This document shows, piece by piece, positions 1 to 8,669 of a stretch of DNA of 64,000 nucleotides. The position numbers and the translations under genes were made by a program. Below the pieces are notes generated by a model that was not told where the DNA came from, ran no database searches, and worked only from the letters and a program-made list of their open reading frames with translations. Position 1 is the stretch's first letter, and the number at the start of each line of letters is the position of its first letter. Source of the stretch: Salininema proteolyticum (lineage in GTDB: Bacteria; Actinomycetota; Actinomycetes; Mycobacteriales; Micromonosporaceae); contig NZ_JBHUNX010000001.1 in assembly GCF_042685645.1 (NCBI RefSeq), forward strand, positions 4,588,001 through 4,652,000. The letters are read 5' to 3'.

Positions 1-1
1 C

Positions 2-511
2 GCCCCCGGCGGCGACGGCTCCCTGCCGGAGGAGGCCCGCCGCATCGCCACCGTCGAGGAGCTGTTCCGGCTGGTCGCCTCCTCCGGGCGCGACGTCCGC
101 CTCTACGCGGAGCTCAAACACCCCTCCCGCTTCGGCGGCGAGCTCGAGGAGCGCTTTTTGGAACTGGTCCGCGAGTGGCCGAACCTCGACATCGTCGTCA
201 TGTCCTTCTCCAAGGCCGCGCTCGCCCGCTGGCACCGGCTGGAGCCGGAGCGGCCCCTGGTGTGGATCTTCGAGTTCCCCTACGGAAAGGTCCCCGAGGG
301 CGCCGCCGCAGTCTCGGGGCGGGTCGACTACCTCGAGTCCGACCTCGAGTTCCTCGAAGGCGCCAAGAAAGACGGCTACGACGTGTACGCGTGGACCGTC
401 AACGACGCCGAGCGGGCCGCCGTGCTGGGGGAGAAGGGCGTCGACGTCGTCTTCTCAGACCGCCCGGGCGCGCTCAAGAAGGAGCTGGGCGGACCCCGCC
501 CACTGCAGTGA
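2..511 (+). CDS. Glycerophosphodiester phosphodiesterase, C-terminal part (5' truncated)
   Basis: The open frame enters from the window edge and ends in TGA at 509-511. The translation carries a GDPD-style Glu-Leu-Lys-His segment (LYAELKH), an alternating beta/alpha pattern, a late WTVN segment and a terminal GVDVVFSDRPG strand, all typical of the C-terminal half of the GDPD TIM barrel. The family hydrolyses glycerophosphodiesters to glycerol-3-phosphate plus an alcohol. The N-terminal catalytic residues and any signal peptide lie upstream, so location is unknown. A TTG at 158 is not the start because coding continues upstream of it. Confidence 0.85.
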   Translation, partial: APGGDGSLPEEARRIATVEELFRLVASSGRDVRLYAELKHPSRFGGELEERFLELVREWPNLDIVVMSFSKAALARWHRLEPERPLVWIFEFPYGKVPEGAAAVSGRVDYLESDLEFLEGAKKDGYDVYAWTVNDAERAAVLGEKGVDVVFSDRPGALKKELGGPRPLQ

Positions 512-733
512 GGGACGGAACTGCTTCTGCCGCAGCACTTTCGATGGAGGCAGGGGGTGACGATGGCGAATAATGGGACGCGGCGCGCACCGAAGGGCTA
601 CGCTATGTCCGCAAGAGGCTCCTCCGCGTGCGACCCAGCTCGTCCGTCTCGCTCGGAGCGGCCCGCCGACATTGTCAACAGGGTTTATTATTAAGTGCAC
701 ACATACCAGGACGCAAGCGAACGGAGGGCGCCC

Positions 734-1147
734 GTGACGACAGACGCCTCCGCGCGCCACACCCTCCGCGCCCAGCCCAGCGCCCCCGCGGAGGCCCGCC
801 GCTGGCTGCGTCGCGCACCGCTCCACCTGGACGAGGAGACCAACTCCGACCTCATGGTCATCGCCACCGAACTGGTCACCAACGCCGTCCGCCACGCCGA
901 CCCCCTGCCCGGCGGCGTCATCGAGCTGTCCTACCGGCTCACCCCCGAAGCCATCGCCGTCAGCGTCACCGACGGAGGCTCCCCGCACCGCCCCGCCGTC
1001 CGGTCCATCGACCTCTCCTCCCCGGGAGGACGCGGCCTCTACCTCGTCAGCCAGCTCGCCGACTCGTGGCACACCAGCACCAATGTGGACGGAACCCACT
1101 TCATTCAGGCCACCCTTCGCCTCTCGCGACCGGCGGCCACCCCTTAG
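734..1147 (+). CDS. RsbW-like ATP-binding protein (HATPase_c_2)
   Basis: 137 aa with the GHKL ATPase layout. An N-box (ELVTNAVRHA) lies near residue 45, a DGG G1-type motif near 82 and a GRGL G2-type motif near 100. This stand-alone fold is the anti-sigma-factor/serine kinase family that actinomycetes carry in many copies. The GTG at 734 is preferred because GGAGG lies about 8 nt upstream; an upstream ATG at 695 has no such site. An AT-rich stretch at 680-692 could hold its promoter. The partner sigma or anti-anti-sigma factor is not adjacent, so the target is unknown. Confidence 0.8.
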   Translation: MTTDASARHTLRAQPSAPAEARRWLRRAPLHLDEETNSDLMVIATELVTNAVRHADPLPGGVIELSYRLTPEAIAVSVTDGGSPHRPAVRSIDLSSPGGRGLYLVSQLADSWHTSTNVDGTHFIQATLRLSRPAATP

Positions 1148-1156
1148 CCTGGAGTC
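1145..1156 (+). promoter_or_regulatory. Extended -10 element for a leaderless transcript
   Basis: TAGCCT at 1145-1150 is followed by six bases and then the GTG at 1157, so transcription would begin at the start codon. The only Shine-Dalgarno-like GGAG is 2 nt from the GTG, too close for normal use. It overlaps the end of the preceding gene. Inferred from sequence only. Confidence 0.35.
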
Positions 1157-2401
1157 GTGACTCACCGCGCCAGCACCGCCCGACCCGTCCTCCTGGACAT
1201 CGCCCTCTACGGCGCGGCCGCCCTCTTCGCCATCGCCACGGCCGCCTGGTCCACCCTTCCCCCGCACCAGGACTGGGGATTCATCGCCGTGGGCGGCTAC
1301 CTCCCCGCCGCCCTCATCGCCTTCCAGCTCTACCGCTTGTGGCCGCGCCCTTGGAAGCTCCGCGCGCTCTTGGCCGGCGGCGTCATCGCTGCCGTCTCGC
1401 TCCTGCCCCTCATCGGAGCGCTCCTGCGGCGCAACGACCCCGGGGCCCCCGTCCAGGAGGAGGTCCCCGTCATCGAGGACTCCGCCCGGCGCGTTCTCGA
1501 CGGCACCGGCCCCTACCTGACCTCCGACCAGATCGCCGCCTCCAGCGACCCCCTGCTCGCCTACAACCCCTATCAGCCCGGCATGGCGCTCTTCGGAATC
1601 CCCGCCGCCCTGGGCGGCCAGCACTGGTGGACCGACCCGCGCCTCTACTTCGCCGCGGTCACCCTCGCCGCCCTCGTCGGCGCGACGGCGCTGCTCAACG
1701 GCCGCGCGGGCAAAGGACCCCTCATCCGCGCCTGGCAGGCCGCGCTCGTCTTCCCCGCGTGCGCCCTCAACTTCACCGTGTCCACCAACGACATCGCCAT
1801 CGCCTCTCTCATGGTCCTCGCCCTCGCGCTGGCCGACCGCGAACGGTGGGCCCTGGCGGGAGCCGTCGCGGCCTTCGCGGCCTCGCTCAAGCTGTTCGCA
1901 CTGCCCCTGCTGGCCGTCCTGTTCGTCCTCGCCTGGCGCAGAGGACGGCTCCGGGGCTACCTCTCCACGGCCGTACCGCTGGCGGCCCTCGTGGCGGCCT
2001 CGGTGTGGCTCTCGGGAGCCCGCGCCTGGTGGGAGAACACCATCTCCTTCGGCTTCGGCGACGGCGTCGTGCCCTCCCCCGCCCAGTCCCCGTTCCCCGG
2101 CAACCTCATCGCCCAGCACCTCCCACAGGGCGAGGCGGTCTCCGCCGCGCTGCTGGGTCTGGCCGCCGCGGCCGTCGCGGCGGGACTGCTGTGGAAGCGG
2201 CCGGGCGACGCCGCCACGGCGGCCCTGTGGCTCGCCGGGGGGCTGACGGCGGCCTTCCTCCTCATGCCCGCCACGCGGTTCGGCTACGTCGTCTACCCCG
2301 TCATCCTGCTGGGGTGGTGGCTGGTCCTGAGAGACCGAAAGGGGCCGGCCTTCGAGGCCGACCCCTCGCGCGGTGCGCGGATCGTCGAATGGTGGCGCTG
2401 A
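1157..2401 (+). CDS. Multi-pass membrane protein, GT87/DUF2029-like
   Basis: 414 aa with about nine to eleven hydrophobic segments. A short lumenal-type acidic loop follows the third or fourth helix, and an NxYQPG segment (about residues 135-145) lies before the next helix. This arrangement resembles GT-C fold polyprenyl-phosphate-mannose mannosyltransferases (GT87), which add mannose to lipoglycans outside the membrane. No decisive catalytic Asp motif is clear by eye, so the enzymatic role is tentative. It starts 9 nt after the RsbW-like gene and converges on the MHYT genes. Confidence 0.55.
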   Translation: MTHRASTARPVLLDIALYGAAALFAIATAAWSTLPPHQDWGFIAVGGYLPAALIAFQLYRLWPRPWKLRALLAGGVIAAVSLLPLIGALLRRNDPGAPVQEEVPVIEDSARRVLDGTGPYLTSDQIAASSDPLLAYNPYQPGMALFGIPAALGGQHWWTDPRLYFAAVTLAALVGATALLNGRAGKGPLIRAWQAALVFPACALNFTVSTNDIAIASLMVLALALADRERWALAGAVAAFAASLKLFALPLLAVLFVLAWRRGRLRGYLSTAVPLAALVAASVWLSGARAWWENTISFGFGDGVVPSPAQSPFPGNLIAQHLPQGEAVSAALLGLAAAAVAAGLLWKRPGDAATAALWLAGGLTAAFLLMPATRFGYVVYPVILLGWWLVLRDRKGPAFEADPSRGARIVEWWR

Positions 2402-2411
2402 GGCCCAACCG

Positions 2412-2433
2412 GGCGGCCCGGGTCCGGGCCGCC
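2412..2433. terminator. Bidirectional hairpin between convergent genes
   Basis: GGCGGCCCG at 2412-2420 pairs with CGGGCCGCC at 2425-2433 around a 4-nt loop, in the 51-bp gap between the plus-strand GT87-like gene and the minus-strand MHYT gene. There is no U-tract, so termination is inferred from position. Confidence 0.5.
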
Positions 2434-2452
2434 GCCGTGGTCGGCGCGTCGC

Positions 2453-3367
2453 CTAATAGCGCGGCATGTGCGGCGACTGCGGCTGTTGCGGCACGCTGAA
2501 GCGCTCGGCGTCCGGGTAGGCCGCGCCGAACGCGGAGTCCGGCGGGGTCGGGTTCTGACGCGGCGCGGCGGGAACCTCCGGCTCCGGCTCCGAGGGGCCC
2601 TGGGGATCCCTCGGCCCCGGTCCGCCCCCCGGCTTCGCGAAGAGCGTGAACAGCAGGACGATGATGAGGATCGTGGCGACCACCAGGATCGGGATGGTCA
2701 GCATGATCGGGTCGATGCCCTCCACCTGCTGTCGGCCCTCGTCGTAGACGGTCACCTGAACGCCGGCCATGCCCGTGTAGTGCATGGCCGAGATGGCGAC
2801 CGCCATGATGAGGGCGCCGGTGATGTGCGCGGCGCGGCCCTTCAGCCACAGCGCGAAGAACAGCGCCACCGTCGCCGCCACCAGGGCGATGGCGATCGAG
2901 GCGATCACGAACGTCCGGTCGTGGTGGATCATGCCCGAGATGTTGATCGCGTGCATGCCCATGTAGTGCATGAGGACGACGCCGGCGCCCGTGGGCGGGC
3001 CGGCGACCAGCACTCGGACGACCGAGCGCTTGCGGGAGGCCCCGGCCACGAACAGGCCGAAGGACACCGCGGAGATCGACGCGACCAGAGACAGCAGCGT
3101 CATCCACGGGTCGTAGGCGATGCTGGACCCGATGACGCGGAAGCCGATCATGGCGGTGAAGTGCATCATCCAGATGGCCGTGCCGCCCAGGGCCAGCGAG
3201 GCCAGGATGATCCAGCCGATGCGGGAGCTGCGGATCGAGCGGATCGGGTTGGTGTCCTGGCGGGCCCGGTTCATGCACGCCAGGGCTAGAAGGGATCCGA
3301 TGAAGGCGAAGGTGAACCCCATCGCGGGATTGACCCACCCGTAGGTGAAGTGGTTGACCTCTGCCAT
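2453..3367 (-). CDS. MHYT-domain integral membrane sensor protein (copy A)
   Basis: 304 aa with seven hydrophobic segments. Three MHYT-type motifs are visible: MHFTAMIGF (about residues 69-77), MHYMGMHAIN (about 133-142) and MHYTGMAGVQ (about 195-204). In this family the Met and His residues are proposed to bind a metal that senses a diatomic gas or redox state. The C-terminal tail (about residue 245 onward) is Pro/Glu-rich and cytoplasmic, with no GGDEF, EAL or kinase domain, so output would need a partner. AGGAAGG precedes the ATG. The paralogue at 3543-4436 lies just upstream on the same strand. Confidence 0.85.
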   Translation of the reverse strand: MAEVNHFTYGWVNPAMGFTFAFIGSLLALACMNRARQDTNPIRSIRSSRIGWIILASLALGGTAIWMMHFTAMIGFRVIGSSIAYDPWMTLLSLVASISAVSFGLFVAGASRKRSVVRVLVAGPPTGAGVVLMHYMGMHAINISGMIHHDRTFVIASIAIALVAATVALFFALWLKGRAAHITGALIMAVAISAMHYTGMAGVQVTVYDEGRQQVEGIDPIMLTIPILVVATILIIVLLFTLFAKPGGGPGPRDPQGPSEPEPEVPAAPRQNPTPPDSAFGAAYPDAERFSVPQQPQSPHMPRY

Positions 3368-3542
3368 TGCTGCGAGCCTTCCTGGGGTGTGTCGGTGCGG
3401 GGGCCCGTCCGCCCTTTCCGTTGGGACGGTTCGGGGCCGAGGTGTCCGGACGGTGCGGTGCGCCCGGTCGCCGCTATGGGGCGAAGCCTATCCGAGTGCG
3501 CACCGTCGTTGTCCGATATACGAATTTCGGGTTATTTTGTTC

Positions 3543-4436
3543 TCACGAGGAAGGTTGGTCGAACGAGGTGCCGCGCTCGAAGCCGGCCGGTGAACCCTGG
3601 CGGTCGCCCGGTTGAACGGACAGGTGCGGCGCGGCGCCGGAGGCGCGCTCGGCGTTGGGGCGGTAGTCCTCGGCCGCCGTCGACCCCGGGGCTCCCAGGA
3701 CCGCGAAGATGAGGCCCACGATGCCGGCCGCGGCGAAGACCAGGATCGGGATGATGAGCTTGAGCGCCTCGATGCCGCCCTCGGCGACCTCGTGGTTCGG
3801 TTCGATGACGATCGCCATCATGCCCGTGTAGTGCATGCCGCAGACCGCGACGGCCATGACGACCGACGCCGCCATCATACTGCCCCTACGCGAGACGACG
3901 GCCGTGAAGCGCAGGGCGACCGTCGCGGCGACCACGGCGATCACAATGGACGCGGCGACCAGCACCGCGTCGTAGTCCATGCGGCCGGGGAAGCGCATCG
4001 CCGCCATGCCGGTGTAGTGCATTCCGGCGACCCCGAGGCCGCAGACGGCGCCCGCGGGGATGAGCCGGTACCAGGACTGGTCGGCGGTGCCGGCGATCCA
4101 CAGGCCCGCCGCGACCGAGGCGATCGCGATCAGCAGCGACAGGGCCGTCAGCGGAAGGTCGTAGGCGATGGACATGCCGTCCACGGTGAAGCCGATCATG
4201 GCGGTGAAGTGCATCATCCAGATGCCGATGCCGCCCAGCGCGAACGAGGAGAGCGCGATCCAGCGCAGCCGGGAGCCGGTCCCGGTGGAGGCCCTGGAGT
4301 ACCGGGCGCAGGTGAGTCCCAGATAGGAGCCGGCCACGGAGAAGAAGAACGCCATGGCGGGGTTGATGAATCCGTAAGTGAAATGCTGCTGGTGGGCCAC
4401 TGCCAGTTCCAGCGGCGCCTGCATGTCCCAAGACAT
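3543..4436 (-). CDS. MHYT-domain integral membrane sensor protein (copy B)
   Basis: 297 aa, paralogous to the protein at 2453-3367, with the same seven-helix plan and MHFTAMIGF, MHYTGMAAM and MHYTGMMAI motifs at matching positions. Its C-terminal tail is also low-complexity and lacks a signalling domain. Tandem duplication followed by divergence is the simplest reading. The 175-bp gap to the downstream copy could hold a promoter, so the two may not be strictly co-transcribed. Family function (metal-mediated gas or redox sensing) is a domain-based proposal. Confidence 0.85.
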   Translation of the reverse strand: MSWDMQAPLELAVAHQQHFTYGFINPAMAFFFSVAGSYLGLTCARYSRASTGTGSRLRWIALSSFALGGIGIWMMHFTAMIGFTVDGMSIAYDLPLTALSLLIAIASVAAGLWIAGTADQSWYRLIPAGAVCGLGVAGMHYTGMAAMRFPGRMDYDAVLVAASIVIAVVAATVALRFTAVVSRRGSMMAASVVMAVAVCGMHYTGMMAIVIEPNHEVAEGGIEALKLIIPILVFAAAGIVGLIFAVLGAPGSTAAEDYRPNAERASGAAPHLSVQPGDRQGSPAGFERGTSFDQPSS

Positions 4437-4964
4437 CTGGTCTACCGTCCTCGCGTCATAGGTTATCTAGAAGAGTGCCGTCCGGATCGAGGAATCCGTC
4501 GCACAGTTTGTGCGGCTTCGTACTCTGGTCCGGACTTCCGCGGACGGGAGCCGGGGCGCGTGGGCATCGCGCCCGGAGCGCAACGGTCGGGGTGCCTTTC
4601 CAGGTCCTCTCTTCCGGGGATCCGGCCGGTGCGAAGGGCTCCTCCCGCTGTTCGTGCGAGGGGTGCGGGCGGGTGGGCCCAAAGACTAGCGATGTTTCCC
4701 CGACGCGGTCGAACCCGAAGTGCCTTCTGTTAAATGTGATACACTGACGAACGACAATGTCACGAAGTCATAACAGCATTGGATCGGCGTTAGGGGGTGC
4801 GGCCCCGCGCCGTCGAAGACCGCAGAAGGAGAAGGGCGGCCCGGGTTCACCCGGGCCGCCCTTCGATTTCTGTTCCCTTGCCGCCGAGGCCGGTAAGGCG
4901 CCGGCGGGTCGAGCGGAGGGGCTCTCCGGGCGGCGGGGCCGCCTCGGAGCGAGTCCTCGTCCGG
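4437..4964. other. 528-bp intergenic region
   Basis: Lies between the MHYT gene start and the 3' end of the LPxTG gene. It should hold the MHYT promoter; TAACCT- and TATGAC-like boxes sit within 40 bp of the start on the minus strand. It also holds the terminator at 4831-4864. No convincing coding frame is seen. Confidence 0.5.
4831..4864 (-). terminator. Strong hairpin terminator after the LPxTG gene
   Basis: A perfect 15-bp stem (4831-4845 with 4850-4864, GC-rich, ends GAAGG/CCTTC) around a TTCA loop, about 100 bp beyond the stop of the minus-strand surface-protein gene. Confidence 0.75.
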
Positions 4965-6221
4965 CTAGTGCGTCGCCGCGGTCTTGCGGCGACGCGTCCA
5001 CACCATCGCGCCGACGCCGACCGCCAGGGCGGCGGCCGCCGCGGCGATGCCGACGGTCATCGAAGAACCGGTCACCGGCAATTTCCCGGCGCTCTCCGAT
5101 TCGTCGTCCCCTCCAGACGAAGCGGCGTTCTCGTCGGCACCCTTGCCGTTCAGGGTCAACACCGCCGTGTTGTTCGCCGTCTCGAGTTCGACGGACTCGA
5201 AGTACTGGCGGCCGAGTTTCCAGTCGGCCTCCTCGTTCTGCTGGTCGATCAGTTCGTATCGTTCTTCGTCCCAGTACTGCGGGCCGTCGCCCACCGTCGC
5301 CGAGCCGGGCTCACCGCCCTCCTCGTCGGTTATGACGGTGGGCAGGGGCAGCGTGAAGGACTCGCCGGGGTGCAGGACCTCGCGGAACACCTCGCAGGTC
5401 AGATCGTTGGAGTCTCCACTCCCGTCGCACATGGTGCCGTCGATGCTCCTGAAGTGGTCGTCGCCCTCCGGGAAGTCGATCGCGAGCCCGTCGGGAAGGT
5501 CGACTGTGACGAGGAGGCTGGAGGACCAGCGCCCGGGGGTGTCAACGAAGTGGGCGGCGGTCTCGGAGTCATTGGAGACTGTGAGCTCCAAGGTCTTCTC
5601 CTCTCCCGTGGTTCCCTCGACGTCTGCTCCCTTCATCGCGATGTCGTAGGGATTGTCGACTATGGATATCCTGGCCTGGGCCTTCTCCTCGAACGAAGGA
5701 CCGGTGGATTCCACTAGGCGCAGCTGGGAGCTCGAGTCGAAGTCGAGGTCGGCGCCGACCTCGACGAACCGCCACCAAAGGTTCTCGTCCATGGGTCGGC
5801 TGGAGGAGAAGAGGCGCGTGTCCCATGGCCCCGGAGCGGTGTCGTCCACGACCACGTTCACCGGAGTGTCCGCGGCGACCTCGTAGACCTTGCCCGGTTC
5901 GAGGTTCAAATCGGGGAAGGCGCACGCGTTGGCCTCGGTCGAGCAGTTGTCATACGGGGAGAGGTCGACGTCAAGGAACTGGTTCCGGCTGCTGGGGCGG
6001 ATTTCCAAGAAGGTGCCCGAGTCTGCGGCTTGGAGGCCCGACACCGAGACGGACAGCGGGAACTCCGCACCGGGCTGGACGTCGGCGACGTCCTCGATGT
6101 GAACGAGATGTTCGGGATAGGAGTCCTGGGCGAAGGCCGGTACGGCCGCCGCGGCGGCCAATCCGAGTCCGGCCGCGCCTGCGGCGATGCCGCGGGCGAT
6201 GCGGGGCAGGGTGGTTTTCAA
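4965..6221 (-). CDS. LPxTG-type cell-wall-anchored surface protein
   Basis: 418 aa. A cleavable signal peptide spans about residues 1-31 (basic start, Ala-rich core, AFAQ end). A long secreted region rich in Asp, Glu, Ser and beta-strand patterns follows. The C-terminus has LPVTG, then a hydrophobic helix and an RRRK tail, the sortase sorting signal. A class E/F-like sortase would link the Thr to peptidoglycan. The ectodomain resembles conserved-repeat or Ig-like surface proteins, but no ligand can be named. No sortase gene is adjacent. A strong terminator follows the gene. Confidence 0.85.
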   Translation of the reverse strand: MKTTLPRIARGIAAGAAGLGLAAAAAVPAFAQDSYPEHLVHIEDVADVQPGAEFPLSVSVSGLQAADSGTFLEIRPSSRNQFLDVDLSPYDNCSTEANACAFPDLNLEPGKVYEVAADTPVNVVVDDTAPGPWDTRLFSSSRPMDENLWWRFVEVGADLDFDSSSQLRLVESTGPSFEEKAQARISIVDNPYDIAMKGADVEGTTGEEKTLELTVSNDSETAAHFVDTPGRWSSSLLVTVDLPDGLAIDFPEGDDHFRSIDGTMCDGSGDSNDLTCEVFREVLHPGESFTLPLPTVITDEEGGEPGSATVGDGPQYWDEERYELIDQQNEEADWKLGRQYFESVELETANNTAVLTLNGKGADENAASSGGDDESESAGKLPVTGSSMTVGIAAAAAALAVGVGAMVWTRRRKTAATH

Positions 6222-6414
6222 GGAATTCCTTCCGTATCGAGGGGCCCGGGGTGGGCTCTAAGGGCGGGCATGCCCTTACTGAACAATCGGAAGGAACCTT
6301 GGGTTTCAGCGGTCCGGCGACCTTTTCGCGATCGCATCCGGCCTGTTATGCCGTCGTGACCAGGACTTACCGGGTATGAGGTCCGGCCGCCGCACTAGTC
6401 CGCCCGGCACGCGG

Positions 6415-6448
6415 AGAGGGGGGCGCGCCGAACGGCGCGCCCCCCTCT
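6415..6448 (-). terminator. Terminator after fumarase
   Basis: A 15-bp perfect stem (6415-6429 with 6434-6448) with a GAAC loop lies about 45 bp beyond the fumarase stop on the minus strand. Confidence 0.75.
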
Positions 6449-6493
6449 TCCACGACTCGACCGGGAGTCCTGTTACCTCTCCGGATCGGAGGC

Positions 6494-8152
6494 CTACGAC
6501 CTCCGGCGGATGGTCAGGGTCGGCTTGCTCGTGGCGGCGAAGAAGTCGTTGCCCTTGTCGTCCACGACGATGAAGGCCGGGAAGTCCTCGACCTCGATCT
6601 TCCAGACGGCCTCCATGCCCAGCTCGGGGTATTCCAGCACCTCGAGGGACTTGATGTAGTCCTGGGCGATCTTGGCCGCGGGCCCGCCGATGGCCCCGAG
6701 GTAGAAGCCGCCGTGCTCGTGGCAGGCGTCGGTCACGGCCTTGGAGCGGTTGCCCTTGGCCAGCATGACGAACGAACCGCCCGCGGCCTGGAACTGGTCC
6801 ACGTAGGAGTCCATGCGCCCTGCGGTCGTCGGACCGAAGGAACCCGACGCGTAACCCTCCGGCGTCTTGGCCGGACCGGCGTAGTACACCGGGTGGTCGC
6901 GCAGGTAATCGGGCATGGGCTCGCCCGCGTCGAGGCGCTCCTTGATCTTGGCGTGCGCGATGTCCCGCGCGACGACGAGTGGCCCGGACAGGGACACCCG
7001 CGTCTTCATCGGGTACTTGGAGAGCTCGGCGCGGATCTCGTCCATCGGCCGGTTCAGGTCGATGTTCACGACGTCCCCGTCGAGATCTTCCTCCTTGACG
7101 TCGGGCACGAACCGCGACGGCTCGGTCTCCAACTGCTCCAGGAAGACGCCCTCCTCGGTGATCTTGGCCATCGCCTGGCGGTCGGCCGAGCAGGAGACGG
7201 CGACGGCCACCGGCAGGGACGCCCCGTGGCGCGGCAGCCGGATGACGCGGACGTCGTGGCAGAAGTACTTGCCGCCGAACTGCGCGCCGATCCCGAAGTT
7301 CTGGGTCAGCTTGTGCACCTCGGCCTCCATCTCCAGGTCGCGGAAGCCGTGGCCCAGCTCGGAACCCTCGGTGGGGAGGGTGTCGAGGTACTTGGTGGAG
7401 GCGTACTTGGCCGTCTTGAGGGCGAACTCCGCGCTCGTGCCGCCGACGACCACGACCAGGTGGTAGGGCGGGCACGCCGCGGTGCCGATGGAGCGCAGCT
7501 TCTCGTCCATGAACGCCATGAAGGCGTCGGGGTTGAGGATCGCCTTGGTCTCCTGGTAGAGGAAGGACTTGTTGGCGCTGCCCCCGCCCTTGGCGATGAA
7601 CTGCAGCTTATAGGCGTCGTCCCCGTCGGCGTAGAGCTCGATCTGCGCCGGCAGGTTGTTGCGCGTGTTCTTCTCGTCCCACATCGTCAGCGGCGCCATC
7701 TGGCTGTAGCGCAGGTTGAGGTCGTGGTAGGCGCGGTGGATGCCGCGCGAGAGGTGCTCGGCGTCGCGCCCGTCGGTGAGCACGTTCTGCCCGCGCTTGC
7801 CCATGACGATCGCGGTGCCGGTGTCCTGGCACATGGGAAGGACGCCGCCGGCCGAGATGTTGGCGTTCTTCAGCAGGTCCATGGCCACGAAGCGGTCGTT
7901 CCCGCTGGCCTCCGGGTCGTCCAGGATCGACCGGAGCTGCGCCAGGTGGGCGGGCCGCAGGTAGTGCTGGATGTCGTGGACGGCCTCCGCCGCCAGGTCG
8001 GCCAGGACGTCGCCCTCGACGGTGAGGAAACGCCTCCCGGCCGCCTCCGTGACCGAGATCCCCTCTGTCGTCAGAAGGCGGTACGGGGTCTCGTCGGGTC
8101 CTGTCGGAAGGAGGTCGGTGTAATGGAAATCGCCTGTCACGTCCTCCAACAT
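6494..8152 (-). CDS. Class I (Fe-S) fumarate hydratase
   Basis: The reading frame encodes 552 aa from ATG 8152, or 573 aa from ATG 8215. Residues such as YTDLLPTGPDETPYRLL at the N-terminus, MCQDTGTA, CPPYHLVVVVGG and TEGSELGHGF match class I fumarases, which use an oxygen-sensitive [4Fe-4S] cluster to hydrate fumarate to L-malate in the TCA cycle. Both the alpha-type N-terminal and beta-type C-terminal (LSGPLVVARDIAHAK) regions are present, as in FumA/FumB. ATG 8152 matches the family's usual N-terminus, but no good ribosome site precedes it, so the start is uncertain. Divergent from rpsF. Confidence 0.9.
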   Translation of the reverse strand: MLEDVTGDFHYTDLLPTGPDETPYRLLTTEGISVTEAAGRRFLTVEGDVLADLAAEAVHDIQHYLRPAHLAQLRSILDDPEASGNDRFVAMDLLKNANISAGGVLPMCQDTGTAIVMGKRGQNVLTDGRDAEHLSRGIHRAYHDLNLRYSQMAPLTMWDEKNTRNNLPAQIELYADGDDAYKLQFIAKGGGSANKSFLYQETKAILNPDAFMAFMDEKLRSIGTAACPPYHLVVVVGGTSAEFALKTAKYASTKYLDTLPTEGSELGHGFRDLEMEAEVHKLTQNFGIGAQFGGKYFCHDVRVIRLPRHGASLPVAVAVSCSADRQAMAKITEEGVFLEQLETEPSRFVPDVKEEDLDGDVVNIDLNRPMDEIRAELSKYPMKTRVSLSGPLVVARDIAHAKIKERLDAGEPMPDYLRDHPVYYAGPAKTPEGYASGSFGPTTAGRMDSYVDQFQAAGGSFVMLAKGNRSKAVTDACHEHGGFYLGAIGGPAAKIAQDYIKSLEVLEYPELGMEAVWKIEVEDFPAFIVVDDKGNDFFAATSKPTLTIRRRS

Positions 8153-8179
8153 AGCGCGTGGGACCCGCACGGGGGACGG

Positions 8180-8206
8180 TTGAACGTCACACTGCCGGGG
8201 TAGGGT
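8180..8206 (+). promoter_or_regulatory. Predicted promoter of the rpsF operon
   Basis: TTGAAC (8180-8185) and TAGGGT (8201-8206) resemble the actinomycete housekeeping consensus, with a short 15-bp spacer. Transcription would start near 8213, leaving a leader of about 130 nt. The leader contains a GTTGCC/GGCAAC hairpin (about 8261-8282), a possible site for feedback control by S6/S18, which is inference. Confidence 0.45.
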
Positions 8207-8342
8207 CACAGTCATGCCTCACGGAGTGGCCGCGAGGCGAACGTGCAGGTACGATATGACAGTTGCCTATAGATGGGCAACGGCAAGACCCTCCTGTTGC
8301 GGAACGACCGCAGCCGATGAGACCAGAGGAGGTGGAGTGATC

Positions 8343-8633
8343 TTGCGTCACTATGAAATCATGGTGATTCTCGACCCGAAGGTCGAGGAGTCCGCGGTGA
8401 GCCCGATGCTGGAGAAGTTCCTCAAGCCCGTCAAGGACGAGGGCGGGAACGTCGAGAAGATCGACGTGTGGGGACGCCGCCGCCTGGCTTACGAGATCCA
8501 GAAGAACGCCGAGGGCGTTTACGCCGTCATCGACCTGCACTCCGAGCCGGCTCCCGTGGCCGAGATGGACCGCCAGATGGGACTCAACGAGTCCGTTCTG
8601 CGCGCCAAGGTGCTGCGTCCGGAGATTCGGTAG
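8343..8633 (+). CDS. rpsF: 30S ribosomal protein S6
   Basis: 96 aa beginning (M)RHYEIMVILDP, the canonical S6 N-terminus, with the conserved WGRRRLAYEIQK segment in the middle. S6 binds 16S rRNA with S18 in the platform of the small subunit. TTG at 8343 is chosen because it gives the family N-terminus and has GGAG 5 nt upstream plus GAGGAGG slightly further. GTG at 8337 would add two residues. First gene of the rpsF-ssb-rpsR-rplI operon. Confidence 0.95.
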   Translation: MRHYEIMVILDPKVEESAVSPMLEKFLKPVKDEGGNVEKIDVWGRRRLAYEIQKNAEGVYAVIDLHSEPAPVAEMDRQMGLNESVLRAKVLRPEIR

Positions 8634-8669
8634 CAAACCCGGAAACCTCCGACCGATAAGGAGAAGGTC

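Noticed and set aside
455..2119. A 554-codon open frame on the minus strand opposite the RsbW-like and GT87-like genes
   Set aside because: The plus-strand genes have clear domain motifs and membrane helices; the antisense frame is Gly/Glu/Arg-rich low-complexity, a high-GC shadow.
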